Positions 48,426 to 56,680 of a DNA stretch of 64,000 nucleotides are shown here, in pieces (position 1 is the stretch's first letter; each line of letters begins with the position of its first letter). Origin of the DNA: Actinomadura harenae (lineage in GTDB: Bacteria; Actinomycetota; Actinomycetes; Streptosporangiales; Streptosporangiaceae); NCBI RefSeq assembly GCF_003696215.1, contig NZ_RFFG01000019.1:1-64000 (forward strand), given 5' to 3'. The notes below the pieces were generated by a model. That model did no database searches, was not told the origin of the DNA, and saw only the letters and a program-made list of their open reading frames with translations. Position numbers and translations under genes: made by a program.

Positions 48426-48686
48426 CTACTCTCCGGCCGGGTCCCCCGAGGGTTCCCCGGCCGTCTCGGCGGTGTCCTCACCGCCGTCGTCGTCCTTGGC
48501 CGGGCGTCCCGGCCTCCGCATCCGCCCCGCGTCCTTCGGCATCCGGCCCGCGTCCAGGAGGGCGCGGCGGAGCAGGAACTCGATCTGGGCGTTGGTGCTG
48601 CGCAACTCGTCCGCCGCCCACCGCGTCAGCGCGTCGTGCACGGCGGGATCGAGCCGCAGGAGGATCTTCTTGCGCTCGGTGGCCAC
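48426..48686 (-). CDS. Arc/MetJ-type ribbon-helix-helix DNA-binding protein
   Basis: An 86-residue protein. The N-terminal 45 residues ([34 protein letters not shown]) fit a ribbon-helix-helix fold: a short strand that contacts DNA, then two helices. The rest is a charged disordered tail ([20 protein letters not shown]). The GTG start at 48686 lies three bases after the SPFH stop, so it is coupled. RHH proteins bind as dimers to short palindromes, and the AAAGTGATATCACTTT palindrome in the promoter of this operon is a natural target. Confidence 0.82.
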   Translation of the reverse strand: MATERKKILLRLDPAVHDALTRWAADELRSTNAQIEFLLRRALLDAGRMPKDAGRMRRPGRPAKDDDGGEDTAETAGEPSGDPAGE

Positions 48687-48689
48687 GGG

Positions 48690-49595
48690 TTACTGGTACA
48701 GGGAGCCGGTGTTCACGACCGGCTGGGCGTCGCGGTCGGCGCACAGCACGACCAGCAGGTTGCTGACCATCGCGGCCTTGCGCTCCTCGTCCAGCTCGAC
48801 CACGTGCTCCTCGTCGAGCTTGGTCAGCGCCTGCCGGACCATGCCGACCGCTCCCTCGACGATCCGCTGCCGGGCCGCGACGACCGCGCCGGCCTGCTGG
48901 CGGCGGAGCATGGCCTGGGCGATCTCCGGGGCGTACGCGAGCCGCGTGATCCGGGACTCGACGATCTTCACTCCGGCGGACGACACCCGCAGCGCGATCT
49001 CCTGCGACAGCTGCCCGGTGATCTCGTCGGCGTTCTCGCGCAGCGAGGTGCGGTCGGACGCGTCGTAGGGGAAGGCGCCCGCGATGTGCCGGACGGCGGC
49101 CTCGGTCTGGAACGCCACGAACTCGACGAAGTCGTCCACCTCGAACACGGCGCGCGCGGTGTCCTCGACCTGCCAGACGACGACCGCCGAGATGTCGATG
49201 GGGTTGCCGTCCAGGTCGTTGACCTTGGCCAGGCCGGTCTCGTGGTTGCGGATCCGGGTGGAGACCCGGCGGCGCGCGGTGATCGGGTTCACCCAGCGCA
49301 GGCCGTCGGTGCGGACCGTCCCGCTGTAGCGGCCGAGCACCTGCAGCACCCGCGCCTCGCCCGGTGCGACCGGCGTCAGGCCCGCCGCGATCACCAGGCC
49401 CGCGAGGAGGACCAGGATCCCGGCGGCGGCCGCGATCACCGATCCCGTGCCCTGGGAGGCGACCCCGCCGGCGAACGCGCCGGCCCCGGCCAGGATCACC
49501 ACCAGGGCGAGCCCTGCCATCGGCCATCCGTTCATGTCGCGGGCCGGCCGCTCGGCGACCTTCGGGCGGGGCATCTCGACCTGTGCTGTTTCCAT
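48690..49595 (-). CDS. SPFH / Band 7 domain membrane protein
   Basis: A 301-residue stomatin-like protein. After a polar start there are two hydrophobic segments ([20 protein letters not shown] and [20 protein letters not shown]). The SPFH domain follows ([60 protein letters not shown]), then a helical C-terminus ([40 protein letters not shown]). Such proteins scaffold membrane microdomains and protease complexes. The ATG has AAGGAGGAG upstream. It heads an operon with an RHH regulator and GPP34. Confidence 0.94.
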   Translation of the reverse strand: METAQVEMPRPKVAERPARDMNGWPMAGLALVVILAGAGAFAGGVASQGTGSVIAAAAGILVLLAGLVIAAGLTPVAPGEARVLQVLGRYSGTVRTDGLRWVNPITARRRVSTRIRNHETGLAKVNDLDGNPIDISAVVVWQVEDTARAVFEVDDFVEFVAFQTEAAVRHIAGAFPYDASDRTSLRENADEITGQLSQEIALRVSSAGVKIVESRITRLAYAPEIAQAMLRRQQAGAVVAARQRIVEGAVGMVRQALTKLDEEHVVELDEERKAAMVSNLLVVLCADRDAQPVVNTGSLYQ

Positions 49596-49618
49596 CGCTC
49601 CTCCTTGGCTATGGCATC

Positions 49619-49647
49619 AATCTAGCAAAGTGATATCACTTTTCCAA
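49619..49647 (-). promoter_or_regulatory. Promoter and operator of the SPFH operon
   Basis: On the minus strand, TTGGAA (49642-49647), a 17-base spacer and TAGATT (49619-49624) form a good -35/-10 pair about 24 bases before the SPFH start. The spacer is almost filled by the perfect 16-bp palindrome AAAGTGATATCACTTT (49627-49642). A dimeric repressor bound there would block RNA polymerase; the operon's own RHH protein is the obvious candidate. Confidence 0.78.
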
Positions 49648-49702
49648 GTGGAGGAGGCGCCGACGGCCCGCCGAAGCGGGCCGGACGAGCGGTCTCACCA
49701 GG

Positions 49703-51262
49703 TCAGCGGGCCGTCTCGAGCTCCGCCTCGGCCCCCCCGCCGTCACCGGCGTCCTCCTCGATGACCTTCGGGACGGACCGCAGCGTCACCAGCGCGGCCG
49801 CCGCGACGAGCGCCGCGAACCCGGCGCTGCACGCCAGGGCGGCGTGCATGCCGTCGCTGTAGGCGCCCCGCGCCAGGTCCGTGACCTGCGCGCCGAGCCG
49901 CGCCGGGAGGGAGGCCGCGACGTGCAGCGCGGCGGGCAGCGAGTCGCGGACGGCGTGCGCGGCCGGGGCGGAGAGCCCGTCCGGGACGGCGATCCGGTCG
50001 CGGTACACCGCGGTCAGGACGCTGCCCAGGATCGCCATCCCGAGCGCCCCGCCCAGCTCGGTCGCCGTCTCGGAGATCGCGGACGCGGCCCCCGACCGCT
50101 CCTTCGGCACGGACGCGAGGACGGTGTCGCCGGTGACCGTCAGCGCCATGCCCATCCCGACCCCGGACATCGCCATCGGCAGGATCAGCACCCAGTAGGA
50201 CGTTCCGGCGTCGACCAGCGTGAACGAGGCGAACGCCGCGGCCGCAACCGCCAGCCCGACGGCCACCGTCCGGGCCCGTCCGGCCGCGTTGATGAGCGGC
50301 GGGGCCAGCACCGCGCCGCCGACCATCGCGGCGGCCGCGCCGGGCAGCCCGGCGAGCCCGGACCGCAGCGGCGACCAGCCGAACACCATCTGGAAGAAGA
50401 TCGAGAAGATGAGGCTCTGCGCGATCAGGGCGAACATCGCGAACATGTTCGTCACGATCGCCCCGGTGAACGCCGGGCGGCGGAACAGGCGCATGTCGAT
50501 CAGCGGGTGCGCGACGGTCAGCTGGCGCCGGACGAACAGGCCCAGGGCCACCAGGCCGACGGCCAGCGCGACGCCGATGCGGGCGTGCGCGATCCCGTGC
50601 GCGGCCGCCTCCTTGATCGCGTACACCGGCCCGAGGACGCCGATCACCGACAGGGGGACGCTCGGCAGGTCCGGCCGCCCCGGGTTCGGGTTCCGCGACT
50701 CCGGCAGGATCAGCAGGCCCGCGACCAGCGCCACGAGCATCACCGGCACGTTGATCAGGAACACCGACCCCCACCAGAAGTGGTTCAGCAGCGCCCCGCC
50801 GAGCAGCGGACCGAGCCCGACCGCCAGGCCGCCGACGCCCATGAACATGCCGACGGCCATCGTCCGCTCCTTCGGCTGGACGAACACGCGCCGCACCAGC
50901 GACAGCCCGGACGGCATCAGCGTCGCCCCGGCCGCGCCCAGCACCGCCCGCGCCGCGATCAGCCACTCGGCGGACGGCGCGTACGCGGTCGCGGCGGACG
51001 CGGCGGCGAACAGCGCGACGCCGCTCATGAGCACCCGCTTGTGCCCGAGCCGGTCACCGAGGACGCCCATCGTGACGAGCAGGCCGGCCAGCGCGAACCC
51101 GTACGCGTCCGCGATCCAGAGGATCTGCGTGGACGACGGGCGCAGGTCCTCGGACAGCTTCGGAACCGCCTGGTTCAGCGCCGTCATGTCGATGTTGGGC
51201 ACGAGGGCCATGAGGGCGCAGACCCCGAACGTGCCCCACTTGCGTGCGTTGGTGATTTCCAT
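49703..51262 (-). CDS. MFS drug-efflux transporter, 14-helix DHA2 type
   Basis: A 519-residue exporter starting at the ATG at 51262 (MEITNARKWGTFGVCALMAL). Motif A is GVLGDRLGHKRVL and motif C is GVGGLAVGLGPLLGG. TSYWVLILPMAMSGVGMGMA and ERSGAASAISETATELGGAL are typical of QacA/SmvA-like antiporters. Fourteen hydrophobic segments are visible, and the C-terminus is acidic. It lies 90 bases downstream of, and on the same strand as, a large BTAD regulator gene, so the two may be co-transcribed. Confidence 0.94.
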   Translation of the reverse strand: MEITNARKWGTFGVCALMALVPNIDMTALNQAVPKLSEDLRPSSTQILWIADAYGFALAGLLVTMGVLGDRLGHKRVLMSGVALFAAASAATAYAPSAEWLIAARAVLGAAGATLMPSGLSLVRRVFVQPKERTMAVGMFMGVGGLAVGLGPLLGGALLNHFWWGSVFLINVPVMLVALVAGLLILPESRNPNPGRPDLPSVPLSVIGVLGPVYAIKEAAAHGIAHARIGVALAVGLVALGLFVRRQLTVAHPLIDMRLFRRPAFTGAIVTNMFAMFALIAQSLIFSIFFQMVFGWSPLRSGLAGLPGAAAAMVGGAVLAPPLINAAGRARTVAVGLAVAAAAFASFTLVDAGTSYWVLILPMAMSGVGMGMALTVTGDTVLASVPKERSGAASAISETATELGGALGMAILGSVLTAVYRDRIAVPDGLSAPAAHAVRDSLPAALHVAASLPARLGAQVTDLARGAYSDGMHAALACSAGFAALVAAAALVTLRSVPKVIEEDAGDGGGAEAELETAR

Positions 51263-51352
51263 GGCCGAACCTTCGGCCGCGGCCCTCACCACGCGCGCAC
51301 CATCCACGCACCGTCCGCGCACCGTTCCGGCGCGCGCGCTCGGCTCGGGCGG

Positions 51353-54300
51353 CTAGTCGGCCAGTGCGGTGGTCCTGGCGTCCTCGGGGGACAGGGCGGC
51401 GCCTCGCTGGTAAAGCCTCTCGAACGCCTCGTCCCCGATGGCCGCGCGGACACCGGCCTCGATACGGATCAGGTCAGGGTCGCCGGCCGCCCGCACACCG
51501 GCCAGTGACGTGGACGTCCCGACCAGCAACGCCGCGCCCTCGGCGTCCCCTTCTGCGAGGGCGACCCCTGCCAGACCGAGCGCGGCGCCCGCCCGGTGCA
51601 TGAAGATCGGATGGTCGAACGACAGGGACAACGCCTCGCGGTGCAGTTCCCGCGCGCGCACGAGGTCGCACTCGCTTTCGGCGATCCAGCCCAGGCCCGA
51701 CTTCGCGGCGGCCTTCGTCGCAATGGCGATGAAACGTTCGGACACGAATCCGTTCAGCGCCGTTTCGAACAGCCTCCGTGCCTCGGCAAGGTCGCCGCTC
51801 AGGCGCGCCACCTGCCCGAGGCCATGGAACGCGGCGGCGGTCTTGTCCGGAGTCCCGGCGCGCTGGCTGAGCTCGCGCGCGCTCTCCAGGTCGGCGTGCG
51901 CCGCGGCGAGGTCGCCGCTGTGCAGGTGCACCTCGCCGCGCCGGGACAGCAGATCGGACGTGTCCTCCAACGCGCCGAGGTCCCGGGTCATGGTCAGAGC
52001 CTCGTTCAGCAGTCCCAGCGCCCGCTCGCGGTCACCGAGCCGGTCGGCGATGAACGCCTGCGGGTCCAGGGAGTTCGCGACGCCCCAGCGGTCACCGAGC
52101 GCGCGGAACCCGTCGACGGCCGCCGCACAGGCGGCCTCGGCCGCGACCAGCTCGCCGCGGAACTGCAGCATGTACCCGTCGCTCATCTTGACCAGCGCCA
52201 ACGTCCACGGTTCGTCCCCGACCCAGTCGGCGTACGGAGGCAGGGCGTCCGGATCGGGGCCCGCGGTCAGCGCCCACAACACCATCAAGGACGGCCACCG
52301 CAGCCGGTGGCGGATGCTGTTGACCAGCGTCGTCGCCCTTTCCAGCCAGACCGCCGTGCGCGGGCCGGAAGCCCCTGCCGTCACCGCGTTGGCGACGCAC
52401 AGGACGTACTCCTCGTCCAAGTCGGACGGGACGTCCGAGCCGATCTGGTCCAGAAGCTCCTCGATCAGAGGTGCGGCGTCCACCCGGCCGCGGAGCCACC
52501 AGTACCAGGACAGGGCCGCGGTCAGGTGCATCGCGCATTGGCGATCGTCCCGAACCGCCTGCCGCAGGGCGGCATGCAGGTTGCCGTGCTCGTCGCTCAG
52601 GCGCGCCAACCATTCCAGCTGGTCGTGCCCGCGCAGTTCGGTGTCGGCGCGCTTGGCCAGGTCGAGGAAGTAACGAAGGTGCGAAGCCCGGATCCCGGAC
52701 GTCTCGCCGGCCTCGTCCAGCCGCTCGACGCAGAACGCCCGGATCGTCTCGAGCATCTGGAACCGCACGCCGTCGGACGTCCGGACCAGCGACTTCTCGG
52801 CGAGCCCCTCGAGCAGCCACTCGGCGTCCGGGACGTCGCAGACCGCCTCCGCCGTCTCCCGCGTCCAGCCGCCGGAGAAGACCGACAGCCGCCGCGCGAG
52901 AGTGCGCTCGTCGTCGTCCAGCAGGTCCCAGCTCCACCCGACGACGGCGCGGAGCGTCTGGTGCCGGGGCGCGGCGGCCCGGTTCCCGCGCGACAGCAGC
53001 CGGAAACGGTCGTCCAGCCGCGCCGCGACCTCGGCCACAGGCAGCGCCCGCAGCCGTGCCGCCGCGAGTTCGATCGCCAGCGGCAGGCCGTCCAGTGCGG
53101 CGCAGATCCGGCGGACGTCGCCCGCGTTCTCCTCGTCCACCACGAAGCCCGGACGGACCGCCTCCGCCCGTTCCATGAAGAGCCGCACGGCTGCGAAGTC
53201 GGTCGCCTCGTGCGCGTGCGCGTCCTCAGGAGGCAACGGCAGCGGCGGAATCGGGCACAACACCTCGCCGGTCACCCCGAGCGCCTCACGACTGGTCGTC
53301 AGCACCCGAAGCTCCGGGCAGGACGTCAGCAGCAGGTGCGCCAGCCGTGCCACCTCCTCCACGACCTGCTCACAGTTGTCCAGGACGAGCAGGACGCGTC
53401 GTGCCGCCAGCCCCGCCACCAGCCGCTCGACAGGGTCGGAGACCTGGTCGTCCCGTCGCATCCCGAGCGCGCCGACCAGCGCCGGAGCCACTTCCTTGTC
53501 CATCCCGGACGTGGCCAGCTCGACGAAGCAGACCTCGCCCTCCTGCCGCGTGGCCGCTTCCACGGCGAGACGCGTCTTGCCCGCGCCGCCGGGCCCGAGC
53601 AGCGTCACCAGCCGTCCGCTCGCGAGCATCTCCCCGATGCGCCGCAGTTCGTCGTCCCTGCCCACGAAGCTGGTCAGCTGCGAAGGGATCGTTCTGACGG
53701 GCGCAGGCAGTTCGACCTTGGCCGCCACCGGCGCGTCCCTCGGGGCGGTGCTCGGAGCGGGCTTTTCGAGGTCGCCGCGCAAGATCGCCACATGCAGGTC
53801 AGCCAGTTCGCCGGACGGATCGGCCCCCAGCTCCTCGGCCAAGACCTGCCGTGCGTTCTCGTAGACCTCGAGTGCCTCGGCCTGCCGCCCGGTTCCGTAG
53901 AGCGCGCGCATGAGCAGCCCTCGTGCGCGCTCGCGAAGCGGAGACGTCTCGACGACCTGCCGAAGCCGCTCCACAGCCGCCCCCGGCATGCCCGCCGCGA
54001 CCTGAGCGTCCGCCAGGTCCTCGACGGCGGCGACGCGCGCCTCCTCCAGCCGCGCCGCCTGCCCCTCGGCGAAAGGCGAGTCCCGGACGTCGGCGAGAGC
54101 GGGTCCGCGCCACAGACCGAGTGCCTCCTCCAGCAGCTCGGCGGCCCGGGCCGCCTCACCGCCGCCGAGCGCACGCCGTCCGTCCCGGGCCAGCTCGGCG
54201 AACCGCGACGCGTCCACCTGCGCGCCGGGGACATTCAGCCGGTACCCCGCCGGATGCCCCTCGACCAGGGACGCGTCCCGCAGTCCGCGCCGCAGCCGCG

Positions 54301-54499
54301 ACACCTGCGACTGCAGCGCGTTGACCGCCCCGGCGGGCGCGTCCTCGCCGTACAGGCCGTCGATCAGGTGCTCGGCCGTGACGACGCGTCCGGCCGAAAG
54401 GGCCAGCATCGCCAGTAGCGCGCGCACACGAGGCCCGCCTACGGCCACGCTCTCCTCGCCGAGCCGAGCCTCGACCGGCCCCAGGACACCGAACTCCAT
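51353..54499 (-). CDS. BTAD / NB-ARC / TPR regulator (AfsR-like, SARP architecture)
   Basis: A 1048-residue regulator. Domains by residue are an OmpR-like winged helix about 1-90 (MEFGVLGPVEARLGEE, VNALQSQVSRLRRGLRD), a BTAD helical domain about 95-245, an NB-ARC ATPase about 270-560 and TPR-like repeats about 620-1040. The ATPase has Walker A LLGPGGAGKTRLAV, Walker B VLLVLDNCEQV and SREALGVTGEV. AfsR-like proteins bind direct repeats near promoters and activate secondary metabolism. The ATG at 54499 begins the conserved winged helix; a longer frame upstream is not coding-like. The start region can form a hairpin that hides the ribosome site. It is flanked by two MFS genes on the same strand. 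Confidence 0.94.
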   Translation of the reverse strand: MEFGVLGPVEARLGEESVAVGGPRVRALLAMLALSAGRVVTAEHLIDGLYGEDAPAGAVNALQSQVSRLRRGLRDASLVEGHPAGYRLNVPGAQVDASRFAELARDGRRALGGGEAARAAELLEEALGLWRGPALADVRDSPFAEGQAARLEEARVAAVEDLADAQVAAGMPGAAVERLRQVVETSPLRERARGLLMRALYGTGRQAEALEVYENARQVLAEELGADPSGELADLHVAILRGDLEKPAPSTAPRDAPVAAKVELPAPVRTIPSQLTSFVGRDDELRRIGEMLASGRLVTLLGPGGAGKTRLAVEAATRQEGEVCFVELATSGMDKEVAPALVGALGMRRDDQVSDPVERLVAGLAARRVLLVLDNCEQVVEEVARLAHLLLTSCPELRVLTTSREALGVTGEVLCPIPPLPLPPEDAHAHEATDFAAVRLFMERAEAVRPGFVVDEENAGDVRRICAALDGLPLAIELAAARLRALPVAEVAARLDDRFRLLSRGNRAAAPRHQTLRAVVGWSWDLLDDDERTLARRLSVFSGGWTRETAEAVCDVPDAEWLLEGLAEKSLVRTSDGVRFQMLETIRAFCVERLDEAGETSGIRASHLRYFLDLAKRADTELRGHDQLEWLARLSDEHGNLHAALRQAVRDDRQCAMHLTAALSWYWWLRGRVDAAPLIEELLDQIGSDVPSDLDEEYVLCVANAVTAGASGPRTAVWLERATTLVNSIRHRLRWPSLMVLWALTAGPDPDALPPYADWVGDEPWTLALVKMSDGYMLQFRGELVAAEAACAAAVDGFRALGDRWGVANSLDPQAFIADRLGDRERALGLLNEALTMTRDLGALEDTSDLLSRRGEVHLHSGDLAAAHADLESARELSQRAGTPDKTAAAFHGLGQVARLSGDLAEARRLFETALNGFVSERFIAIATKAAAKSGLGWIAESECDLVRARELHREALSLSFDHPIFMHRAGAALGLAGVALAEGDAEGAALLVGTSTSLAGVRAAGDPDLIRIEAGVRAAIGDEAFERLYQRGAALSPEDARTTALAD

Positions 54500-54518
54500 A
54501 CGGGCAAGTCTCCCGTAT
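54498..54518 (-). promoter_or_regulatory. Hairpin over the ribosome site and start codon of the BTAD regulator
   Basis: Read on the minus strand, ATACGGG-AGACTTG-CCCGTAT forms a perfect 7-bp stem. The left arm and loop contain the Shine-Dalgarno GGGAGA, and the right arm ends in the AT of the start ATG. In RNA this would sequester both elements, so translation of the regulator may be held low or may depend on ribosomes arriving from the upstream MFS gene 29 bases away. Confidence 0.6.
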
Positions 54519-54528
54519 CGGACGCGTG

Positions 54529-55722
54529 CTAGGGAGCGACCTCGACTTCCGAAACCGGCTGTGCCACCTCCAGGGGGCGAACTCGATGCCGGGGGAGCGC
54601 CAGATAGGACAACCCGAGACCGGCGATGCTGAGCACCGCTCCCGCGAGCCCGGTCCAACGCGGCCCAATATCTGAGACGACGAGCCCGCCGACCACCGAT
54701 CCCAAAGCGATTCCGATGTTGAACGCCGCGACGTTCACCGAGATGGCCAGCGTGGGCGCCTTGCCCGCGTGCTTCAGCAACAGGCTCTGCAGAGTCGGCG
54801 TGGTGGACGAGGCCAACAGCCCGAACACCAGCACAGCCGCCACCGCACCGACCTTCCACGGCAGCGCCAGCGCCACCACCACCAGCGCGACGGCCAGCCC
54901 GCCGAACGTCCCGCGCACCGTCATCGCCAGAGACCGGTCAGCGAACCGTCCAGCGGCCAGCCCTCCCACCAGGCTGCCGAGGCCGTACACGACCAGCAGC
55001 CCCGAAACGGCCGCCGCGCCGAACCCGGTGACCTCCCGCAACGACGGCGCCAGATAGGTGAACACGCTCGACACGGCCGCCATCCCGACCGCCGTCGTGG
55101 CCACCACCAGCAGAACCGGCCGCGAGACCACCGTCCGGACCTCGTCCCGGACCCGTGTCCCGCCGCTCTCGCCACGCGGCAGCAGAACCCCCAGCGCGAC
55201 CGCCATGACCAGCGCCAGGCCCGCGAGCAGCGCGAACGGGGCCCGCCACCCGGCGCCCTCCCCGATCAGCACCCCGAGCGGGACCCCCAGCAAGGTCGCG
55301 ACCGAGAACCCGGCCGCCACCCCCGCGATCGCCGACCCGACCCGCTCGGGCCGCACGACCCGGGTGGTCAGCATCAACGCCAGCGTCAGGAACGCCGCGT
55401 GGCTCAGCGACGCCACCACCCGTCCCACGATCAGCACCCAGTAGGACGGCGCGACCGCGCACAACGCGTTCCCCGCCGCGAACACCACCAGCAACCCGAC
55501 CGCCAGCACCCGCCGCGGGACCCGCACCGTCGCCGCGGTCAGCAGCGGACCGCCCAGAACGACGCCCAGCGCGTAGGCCGTCACCGCCTGACCGGCCGCC
55601 GCCACCGAGACTCCCAGGTCGGAGGCCATCTGCGGCAGCAACCCCGCCACCAGGTACTCCGACGTCCCCACCACGAAAACGCTCGCGCCCAAGGCCGCGA
55701 GCAGCACGAAGATCCTGCTCAT
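54529..55722 (-). CDS. MFS transporter, 12-helix DHA1 (AraJ/Bcr-like)
   Basis: A 397-residue exporter. I take the ATG at 55722 (MSRIFVLLAALGASVFVVGT) because the N-terminal helix starts there; upstream residues in the frame are polar and overlap the MerR region. SEYLVAGLLPQMASDLGVSV is the typical first-loop text of AraJ/YdhP-like sugar or drug efflux proteins. GVAAGFSVATLLGVPLGVLI holds the motif C region. It is divergent from a MerR gene, with a dyad in the 49-base gap between them, so it is probably induced by the MerR ligand. Confidence 0.93.
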   Translation of the reverse strand: MSRIFVLLAALGASVFVVGTSEYLVAGLLPQMASDLGVSVAAAGQAVTAYALGVVLGGPLLTAATVRVPRRVLAVGLLVVFAAGNALCAVAPSYWVLIVGRVVASLSHAAFLTLALMLTTRVVRPERVGSAIAGVAAGFSVATLLGVPLGVLIGEGAGWRAPFALLAGLALVMAVALGVLLPRGESGGTRVRDEVRTVVSRPVLLVVATTAVGMAAVSSVFTYLAPSLREVTGFGAAAVSGLLVVYGLGSLVGGLAAGRFADRSLAMTVRGTFGGLAVALVVVALALPWKVGAVAAVLVFGLLASSTTPTLQSLLLKHAGKAPTLAISVNVAAFNIGIALGSVVGGLVVSDIGPRWTGLAGAVLSIAGLGLSYLALPRHRVRPLEVAQPVSEVEVAP

Positions 55723-55735
55723 GCCTCGGAAGGTA

Positions 55736-55759
55736 GAGTCTGACACCCATGTGAGAGTC
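55736..55759. promoter_or_regulatory. MerR-type dyad between divergent MFS and MerR genes
   Basis: GAGTCTGACA-CCCA-TGTGAGAGTC is an imperfect 10-4-10 dyad (8 of 10 positions pair). On the minus strand it is embedded just after TTGACT, so it lies where MerR proteins bind, in an over-long spacer of the MFS promoter. The -10 element is not clear. Confidence 0.6.
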
Positions 55760-55771
55760 AAGGGAGCGTCC

Positions 55772-56128
55772 ATGCGCATCGGCGAGCTGTCCCGCCGCAC
55801 CGAGGTCCCCGTCCGCCTGCTCCGCTACTACGAGGAGCAGGGCCTTCTGACCCCCACCCGCCTCCCCAGCGGCTACCGCGAGTACGACCCGCAGGACGTC
55901 CAGGCCGTCCGCCGCATCCGCTCCTTGCTGGCCGCCGGCCTCAACACGGCGACCATCGCCACCGTCCTGCCCTGCCTGGAGGGCGACCCCGACCGCCTCG
56001 TCCCGATCTGCGACGACCTCGTCGCCGACCTCCTCCGCGAACGGGCCCGCATGACCTCCGCCATCGAGGCCCTCGAAATCTCCCGGCACCTCCTCGACAC
56101 CGTCATCACCGCCGCCGGCCCCGCCTGA
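55772..56128 (+). CDS. MerR-family transcriptional regulator
   Basis: A 118-residue regulator. The ATG at 55772 has GGGAG upstream and starts MRIGELSRRTEVPVRLLRYY, the classic MerR helix-turn-helix. EEQGLLTPTRLPSGYREYDP is the wing. A dimer coiled coil follows (LRERARMTSAIEALEISRH). No cysteine cluster for metal binding is seen, so it belongs to the small-molecule-sensing group. It probably activates the divergent MFS exporter by twisting its long-spacer promoter. Confidence 0.95.
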   Translation: MRIGELSRRTEVPVRLLRYYEEQGLLTPTRLPSGYREYDPQDVQAVRRIRSLLAAGLNTATIATVLPCLEGDPDRLVPICDDLVADLLRERARMTSAIEALEISRHLLDTVITAAGPA

Positions 56129-56143
56129 CCAGGCCCGACCGCG

Positions 56144-56680
56144 TCAGAACAGCACGCCCAGGTTCTTGGAGAGCACGACCGACTGGTTCAGCATGATCCT
56201 GCGCTCGAAGATCCGGAGCCCGTCGCTCGTGCGCCGGAACCGGTCGGCCCGGCTGCCCGCGTAGGTGTCCTCCTCGTCCTCGTGCCTGTTGCGGTTGAGC
56301 AGGAAGCGCGACGTCACCGCGAAATCCCCGGTCTCCGGGTCGGGTGCTCCGACCATCACGTTGGTGACCAGCCGCACCGTCCGTGACGGCGGTTCCTCCG
56401 CCCACGCCGACCCCGTCCGCAGCTTGCGGACGCGCGCCTCGAGGAACGGCTTGTCGTCGTCGAACAGGGCCAGGGCCTGCTCCGACTCCCGTGTCTCGCC
56501 GTCCTTCGACGGCAGGTTGAGGCGGATCGGCATGACGTACCGCAGGTCGTCGGCGAACAACTCCAGCCACGCGTCGAACTCGTGCCGGTCGAGCAGGTCG
56601 GCCTCCCGAAAGAGGAACTGCTCGACCTCGTGCTGGAGGAGCAGCCGGTCGAGCGCGGCCTCCGGAAGCAGCGTCGTCAT
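56144..56680 (-). CDS. Aromatic-ring-hydroxylating dioxygenase, small (beta) subunit
   Basis: A 178-residue protein of the SnoaL/NTF2-like beta-subunit family. Family text includes LLQHEVEQFLFREADLLDRH, DAWLELFADDLRYVMPIRLN and RRTSDGLRIFERRIMLNQSV. The ATG at 56680 overlaps the alpha-subunit stop (ATGA), so the two subunits are made in equal amounts. Beta subunits are structural and help shape the substrate pocket of alpha3beta3 Rieske oxygenases such as biphenyl or benzoate dioxygenase. Confidence 0.94.
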   Translation of the reverse strand: MTTLLPEAALDRLLLQHEVEQFLFREADLLDRHEFDAWLELFADDLRYVMPIRLNLPSKDGETRESEQALALFDDDKPFLEARVRKLRTGSAWAEEPPSRTVRLVTNVMVGAPDPETGDFAVTSRFLLNRNRHEDEEDTYAGSRADRFRRTSDGLRIFERRIMLNQSVVLSKNLGVLF

